10,314 nt of DNA, from positions 1 through 10,314 of the forward strand of contig MGXX01000013.1 of NCBI GenBank assembly GCA_001801515.1, read 5' to 3'. This DNA comes from Gammaproteobacteria bacterium RIFCSPHIGHO2_12_FULL_38_11 (GTDB lineage: Bacteria > Pseudomonadota > Gammaproteobacteria > Coxiellales > Coxiellaceae). Every line of letters starts with the position of its first letter. The first letter of the stretch is position 1. Below are positions 6,420 to 10,314 of the stretch, piece by piece. The translations under genes were made by a program, and so were the position numbers. The notes beneath the pieces are model-generated. The model searched no databases. It saw nothing but the letters and a program-made list of their open reading frames with translations, and was not told the DNA's origin.

Positions 6420-7610
6420 ATGAACCCCCAAAAACTATCCATCATTAAATTAGTATTATTGCTTTCACCCATGGTATTTGGTTTACCTTTTGCAATGGAT
6501 ATTTACATTCCGGCAGTGCCTCGCATCGCAACATTATTTGGAGTTTCCGCAGGCGAGATGCAATTAACGTTAACTATATTTATGTTAACAGCCGGCTTTA
6601 TGCAGTTAATTGTTGGCCCCTTGTCAGATTGTTACGGTCGACGATTAATAAGTTTCATTATGACTCTAATTTTTATGTTGGGCAGTATTTTATGTTCTCT
6701 ATCGCACCATATAACAGAATTAATATTATTTCGGTGCGTGCAAGCAGTGGGTGCATGTGGCATGTTGGTTGTCGGATTTGCAATTGTTAGGGATGTATTT
6801 TCAGGCAGAAAAAGTGCGCAGGCATATAGTTATCTTAATGGCATGATTTCATTTTCGCCGATGTTTGCCCCTTTTATTGGCAGTTATTTGGATGTGTATT
6901 ATGGATGGCCGTCAACATTTTGGGCTTTATGGGTGATTGGATTAACTGCTTTAGTGGTTATTATTTTTTGTTTGCCTGAAACGTTACTGACGCATCACCG
7001 AAAAATTTTCAGGGTATCGATTATAGAAAAATATAAGCAAATTGCAAAAAATCGTATTTTCTTTTTTTATAATATAGCAGCGTCAGTGGGATTGTCTTAT
7101 TTATATTTATTTTGTTCTATTTCTCCTTACATTATCATTCGCTTATTGCATATTCCGGAAATTGATTATGGCTTTTACTTTTGTTATATGGGCATTTCTT
7201 TTTTTATTGGTAGTTTTGTATCAGGCTATGTTGTTTCAAAGTACGGCATTTATAAAACAATAATAATGGGGCTAATAATTACATTGCTTGGCGGTATTAT
7301 TATGATGACCTGGTATTTTATGACTGGCTTAATGATCAATAATTTCATTTGGCCAATGTTATTAATTGGCATCGGCGGTACATTTTGTATGGGTGCTGGA
7401 AATGGTGGCGCAATGGAACCTTTTTCTGAAGATATTGGCGCTGCAGCAGCATTGAGCGGTGCCATCCGATTTTTATTTTCGGGTATTTTAGGTTCAATTG
7501 TGATTAGCAGCAATGTGCATTCAACTTTGCCATTGGCAATACCGGCGATTTTTTTTAGTATTGTTGGGTTAATTATTTTTCTTAGTAAAAAAAATCAATT
7601 GGAGATGTAA
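6420..7610 (+). CDS. Bcr/CflA-type MFS drug-resistance exporter
   Basis: This 396-residue, 12-span inner-membrane antiporter has the usual length for the DHA1 Bcr/CflA group. It shows the family's acidic residue in TM1 (FAMDIYIPAVP, D27), motif A GPLSDCYGRR (66-75), the TM4 arginine in FRCVQAVGACG (R105), RDVFSG (124-129) and the TM5 motif MFAPFIGSYLD (148-158). Homologs export chloramphenicol, bicyclomycin, sulfonamides or polyamines in exchange for protons; the substrate here cannot be read from sequence. The Shine-Dalgarno is weak (AAAAGA). It follows the POT gene by 40 bp with no terminator, so the two transporters are probably co-transcribed. Its last 16 bases overlap the end of the convergent pgeF gene. 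Confidence 0.88.
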   Translation: MNPQKLSIIKLVLLLSPMVFGLPFAMDIYIPAVPRIATLFGVSAGEMQLTLTIFMLTAGFMQLIVGPLSDCYGRRLISFIMTLIFMLGSILCSLSHHITELILFRCVQAVGACGMLVVGFAIVRDVFSGRKSAQAYSYLNGMISFSPMFAPFIGSYLDVYYGWPSTFWALWVIGLTALVVIIFCLPETLLTHHRKIFRVSIIEKYKQIAKNRIFFFYNIAASVGLSYLYLFCSISPYIIIRLLHIPEIDYGFYFCYMGISFFIGSFVSGYVVSKYGIYKTIIMGLIITLLGGIIMMTWYFMTGLMINNFIWPMLLIGIGGTFCMGAGNGGAMEPFSEDIGAAAALSGAIRFLFSGILGSIVISSNVHSTLPLAIPAIFFSIVGLIIFLSKKNQLEM

Positions 7611-8302
7611 TTTCGTATCAAGGCAATTGACGGCTGCCTTCCCGCATTTTCTTTTTGTTTTCTAGCAGAACAAAATCCTTCAGTGCAGATAGTGCAGGTA
7701 TTATTTTCTGTATTAATGTTGTCAGCTAAAACGTGATTGTCTAAAAGTTCAATTAATCCGGAAAGGCGCTCGTTGAAATAATATTGCCCATTTCGTATTT
7801 CAATAATATTTTTTTCAAAAACAGAAGTGGGAAAATGTGTCAAAAAATCCGCTTGTACTTCATAACAGCAAACACCGGCAGAAGGACCAAAATAGGCATG
7901 TAATTGCAAAGCTTTTGTTCCGAATGCAGCATGCATTTTTTGAATGGTTGCTGTGATAACTTTTGTTGCCAGTCCTTGCCATCCTGCGTGAATAATGCCG
8001 ATTGCCTGATTGATGGGGTCATGTAAAATAATAGGAAGGCAGTCAGCGGTAATCACGCCAATACCAATATTTTTTGCTTGCGTAATAATAGCATCGCCTT
8101 CTATTTTAAAGCTATCTGGCACAGTGTTTTTTAATAAAAATACTTCAACTGAATGTGTCTGTTTTAAAAAAAACAAATTATGGGCGTGTAATTTTTTTTC
8201 TAACATTGAAAATTTTTTGAAATCATAAACGTCCTTTTGACGGAGGCTGTCTTTTTGGTTACCAAAATAAATAGATATGTTTTTTGTGTTGATTTGGGTC
8301 AT
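7595..8302 (-). CDS. pgeF: Peptidoglycan editing factor PgeF (YfiH/LACC1 family)
   Basis: This 235-residue cytosolic protein is a member of the multicopper-polyphenol-oxidase-like DUF152 family. Family motifs appear in order: KQTHSVEV (48-54), GDAIIT (69-74), TADCLPI (85-91), HAGWQGL (105-111), GPSAGVCCYEV (139-149) and the C-terminal CSARKQKENAGRQ (211-223). The metal-binding triad is H50, C88 and H105. In E. coli YfiH removes misincorporated L-Ser from UDP-MurNAc precursors; LACC1-type enzymes act on purine nucleosides. Position 109 is Gln where HAGWRG is usual. The ATG at 8302 has GGAG 6 nt upstream; an in-frame TTG at 8314 would add four residues and is not preferred. It is divergent from the PEBP gene. 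Confidence 0.92.
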   Translation of the reverse strand: MTQINTKNISIYFGNQKDSLRQKDVYDFKKFSMLEKKLHAHNLFFLKQTHSVEVFLLKNTVPDSFKIEGDAIITQAKNIGIGVITADCLPIILHDPINQAIGIIHAGWQGLATKVITATIQKMHAAFGTKALQLHAYFGPSAGVCCYEVQADFLTHFPTSVFEKNIIEIRNGQYYFNERLSGLIELLDNHVLADNINTENNTCTICTEGFCSARKQKENAGRQPSIALIRNYISN

Positions 8303-8401
8303 GACGAGCTCCAACTTTTAAAATAGTTTGTGGTAAGATGGTGCATTACTTTAGCAGCATCTACCTACTCTATCTAGGTTAAAACCATAAACGGAGAAAA
8401 T

Positions 8402-8872
8402 ATGAAATTAACCAGTAACGCTTTTTTAAATGGCGAATTCATTCCGACACAATACACCTGCGATGGAAATGACTTATCGCCACAATTACACTGGACTGGT
8501 GAGCCAGAAAATACGAAATCATTTGTATTAATTGTAGATGACCCTGATGCGCCAATGGGCAATTGGGATCATTGGTTATTATTCAATATCCCTTCTGATA
8601 TTAATCAATTGAAAGAAGCATTTTCTAAATTACCATCAGGTACAAAAGAGGGTAAAAATAGCTGGGAAAAAACAGGGTATGGTGGACCTTGTCCCCCTAG
8701 CAATATTCACCGTTATTTTTTTAAATTATATGCACTAGATACTTTGCTATCACTGGAAAATGGTGCGACAAAGGATCAACTTATTCAGGCGATGCAGGGT
8801 CATGTTCTTGCGCAAGCTGAACTGATGGGAAGATATGAAAGGCAGCGTAATCTAGGGACGTGCACGGAATAA
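8402..8872 (+). CDS. YbhB/YbcL-type PEBP-family protein (Raf kinase inhibitor-like)
   Basis: This 156-residue protein is a phosphatidylethanolamine-binding-protein fold member with no signal peptide, so probably cytosolic. Ligand-pocket motifs are DDPDAP (46-51), GNWDHW (53-58), GYGGPCPP (92-99), HRYFFKLYALD (103-113) and the C-terminal H134..AQAELMGRYER. The bacterial function is not established; anion binding in the pocket is known for the family. GGAGAA 4 nt before the ATG supports the start. The natural end of the family is at about MGRYER. The last six codons (LGTCTE) and the TAA stop come from the 185-bp element that begins at 8853, so the original C-terminus has been rewritten by insertion. 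The change is unlikely to affect the pocket. Confidence 0.92.
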   Translation: MKLTSNAFLNGEFIPTQYTCDGNDLSPQLHWTGEPENTKSFVLIVDDPDAPMGNWDHWLLFNIPSDINQLKEAFSKLPSGTKEGKNSWEKTGYGGPCPPSNIHRYFFKLYALDTLLSLENGATKDQLIQAMQGHVLAQAELMGRYERQRNLGTCTE

Positions 8873-8886
8873 CTTTTACAACTGAC
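8853..8886 (+). repeat. Left terminal inverted repeat (34 bp) of the complete element
   Basis: These bases are identical to the reverse complement of 9004-9037 and to the first 34 bases of the second copy (10223-10256). They contain the self-complementary octamer CGTGCACG and provide the last codons of the PEBP gene. Confidence 0.9.
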
Positions 8887-9003
8887 GCCCCAGATTGGCG
8901 TTAGATTGATGTATTCTGATTGAGGAAATGTGCAGGAATACTCGTTACGTATTTCAAACATTTCCGAATGAAGAATACATCAAGATAACGTCAATGTGGG
9001 GAT

Positions 9004-9037
9004 GTCAGTTGTAAAAGTTATTCCGTGCACGTCCCTA
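9004..9037 (-). repeat. Right terminal inverted repeat (34 bp) of the complete element
   Basis: This is a perfect inverted match to 8853-8886. The base pair at the outer end is TA, as at the left end. Confidence 0.9.
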
Positions 9038-9087
9038 TTGTGCATGTTCCTAAATTAAAATAAATATCCAACGGACATAGCAATCTG

Positions 9088-9093
9088 TATGAT
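9088..9093 (+). promoter_or_regulatory. Possible -10 box of prfB
   Basis: TATGAT at 9088-9093, directly preceded by TG, lies 30 bp before the prfB ATG. No good -35 is present at the right distance (9065-9070 reads TATCCA). If it is real, the promoter lies entirely between the element and prfB, so the insertion left it intact. Confidence 0.3.
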
Positions 9094-9123
9094 TTGGCTC
9101 TGTGAAACTTTATTGAGGTCATC

Positions 9124-10225
9124 ATGTCAATTGAAATCAACTTGATCAAAGAAAAAATTCATGGGCTTGCTGAGCGTGCAGAGTCACTTCGGAGGACGCT
9201 TTGACTTTGATGAAAAAAAACGTCGCTTACTTGAAGTGCGCCGTGAATTAGAGAACCCTGATATTTGGAATAAGCCTGAAAAAGCCCAAGAATTAGGGAA
9301 AGAACGCGCGCAACTGGAAAAAAATGTTGAAAGCCTTGATGTTATTACCCAGCGTTTAGTAGATGCTTCAGAATTATTTGATATTGCCCGTGAAGAAAAC
9401 GATGAGAACCTTTTTACGGAAATACAATCTGATGTAGAGAATATCAGTGAGCATGTTGAAAAATTGGAATTTCAGCGCATGTTTTCTGGCGAAATGGATG
9501 CTAATAACGCTTATGTCGAAATTCAGTCAGGGTCAGGGGGCACTGAAGCGCAAGATTGGGCGGAAATGATGCTGCGTATGTATGTGCGATTTGGTGATAA
9601 ACATGGTTTTATTACGACGGTTGAATCTGTGTCGGCAGGGGATGTTGCTGGCATTAAAAATGCTACGATTTATTATCAAGGCGATTATGCTTTCGGATGG
9701 CTTCGAACAGAAACAGGTGTGCATCGTTTAGTGCGTAAATCACCGTTTGATTCAGGTAATCGTCGTCATACGTCTTTTGCGTCTGTGTTTGTCTCGCCTG
9801 AAATTGATGATAATATTCAGGTTGATTTAAATCCAGCGGATATTCGTACGGACACTTTTCGCGCTTCCGGTGCAGGTGGCCAGCATATTAATAAAACCGA
9901 TTCTGCAATACGCATGACGCACATGCCAACGGGCATTGTTGTACAGTGTCAAAGTGATCGATCACAACATAAAAATCGCGCGAGTGCATTAAAGCAATTA
10001 AAAGCAAAACTGTATGAATTGGAAATGCAAAAAAAGCGAGAGAAACAAGCGGCTATTGAAGATACGAAAATGGACATCACCTGGGGCAGCCAAATTCGCT
10101 CGTACGTTCTTGATCAATCACGCGTGAAGGATTTACGCACGGGCGTTGAAACGGCGAATACGCAAGGTGTTTTAGATGGTTCGTTGGATCAGTTTATTGT
10201 GGCGATGCTGAAAAAACCAGTTTAG
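9124..10225 (+). CDS. prfB: Peptide chain release factor 2, with programmed +1 frameshift
   Basis: RF2 reads UGA and UAA in the ribosomal A site and triggers peptide release. The zero frame starts at ATG 9124 (GAGG 5 nt upstream) and encodes 26 residues, [20 protein letters not shown] then SLRRTL, ending at TGA 9202. Skipping T9202 joins it to the main frame (GAC 9203 onward), giving 366 residues, near the 365 of E. coli. The tripeptide anticodon SPF is at 206-208 and the catalytic GGQ at 251-253. The residue matching position 246 of E. coli K-12 RF2 is Ala, the common form, not Thr. The stop is TAG, which RF2 itself cannot read; its G comes from the element copy that starts at 10223. Complete copies of the element's arm flank the gene in inverted orientation. 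Confidence 0.97.
9191..9205 (+). promoter_or_regulatory. RF2 autoregulatory +1 frameshift site
   Basis: The internal Shine-Dalgarno GGAGG (9191-9195) is followed by a 3-nt spacer and the slippery CTT TGA C (9199-9205). This matches the known prfB arrangement. When RF2 is scarce the UGA pauses the ribosome and it slips +1 on CUU-U; when RF2 is abundant translation ends after 26 codons. Confidence 0.96.
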
Positions 10226-10314
10226 GGACGTGCACGGAATAACTTTTACAACTGACATCCCCACATTGACGTTATCTTGATGTATTCTTCATTCGGAAAT
10301 GTTTGAAATACGTA
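10223..10314. mobile_element. MITE-like element, second copy, inverted, cut by the right edge
   Basis: All 92 bases from the TAG stop of prfB to the window end are identical to the reverse complement of 8946-9037. This copy is therefore in the opposite orientation to the first and is cut almost exactly at its centre. If complete, the next ~93 bases should be the reverse complement of 8853-8945. Confidence 0.88.

Larger units (their letters stand above)
8853..9037. mobile_element. MITE-like palindromic element, complete copy
   Basis: This is a 185-bp element with 34-bp perfect terminal inverted repeats that begin TAGGGACGTGCACGGAATAA. The two arms continue as an imperfect inverted repeat to the centre near 8945, where AATAC and GTATT close a 7-nt loop, so the whole element can fold into one long hairpin. 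It encodes no protein of note. Both ends read TA next to GGGACG, consistent with a duplicated TA target as made by Tc1/mariner (IS630-like) transposases. A REPIN mobilised by a RAYT is the other candidate. It overlaps the 3' end of the PEBP gene. It is a MITE by structure; the partner transposase is not in the window. Confidence 0.85.

Noticed and set aside
8363..8379. ACCTA/TAGGT inverted repeat between pgeF and the PEBP gene as an operator
   Set aside because: Only 5 bp per arm in AT-rich sequence, with no promoter placed around it; likely chance.
8853..9037. The long palindrome as an ordinary Rho-independent terminator
   Set aside because: There is no T-tract at either end, and the inverted second copy with matching ends shows it is a repeated mobile element. 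It may still act as a transcript-end structure.
9161..9205. A separate start for prfB at ATG 9161
   Set aside because: It would read the region before the frameshift in the wrong frame; the conserved RF2 N-terminus lies in the zero frame from 9124.

Overview
The window looks like the chromosome of an AT-rich gammaproteobacterium. The release-factor, pilin, PgeF and transporter proteins read most like Legionellales/Coxiellaceae-type bacteria. That placement is an impression from protein style and AT-rich codon use; no search was run. There are ten protein genes (one cut by the left edge), one tRNA gene, and one and a half copies of a short palindromic mobile element. No CRISPR array, rRNA, integrase or transposase gene is visible.

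Left block (1-2724, minus strand). A gene whose first 28 codons lie in 3-86 runs off the left edge and has a 16-bp hairpin just upstream of its start. Upstream of it lies a large (735 aa) 2-oxoglutarate/Fe(II) oxygenase gene. The gap behind the oxygenase carries three TGTCACA-type 7-mers at exact 11-bp spacing, like a Pho box, and then a tRNA-Lys(UUU) gene.

Middle block (2850-7610, plus strand). This holds a PilE-type minor pilin, two tandem paralogous secreted four-cysteine proteins of unrecognised family, a DUF6790-type membrane protein closed by a clear terminator, a POT-family transporter that has lost the usual proton-coupling motif, and a Bcr/CflA-type drug exporter. The two transporters are 40 bp apart and probably co-transcribed.

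Right block (7595-10314). pgeF (minus) overlaps the end of the exporter tail to tail. Then come a YbhB/PEBP-family gene and prfB (peptide release factor 2, with the +1 programmed frameshift). A 185-bp inverted-repeat element sits between these two genes, and an inverted copy begins at the prfB stop codon and runs off the right edge. The element supplies the last six codons and stop of the PEBP gene and completes the prfB stop codon. This MITE-like element is the most striking non-genic feature. The tandem secreted paralogs, the motif-less POT transporter and the Pho-box-like array are the other points worth following up.
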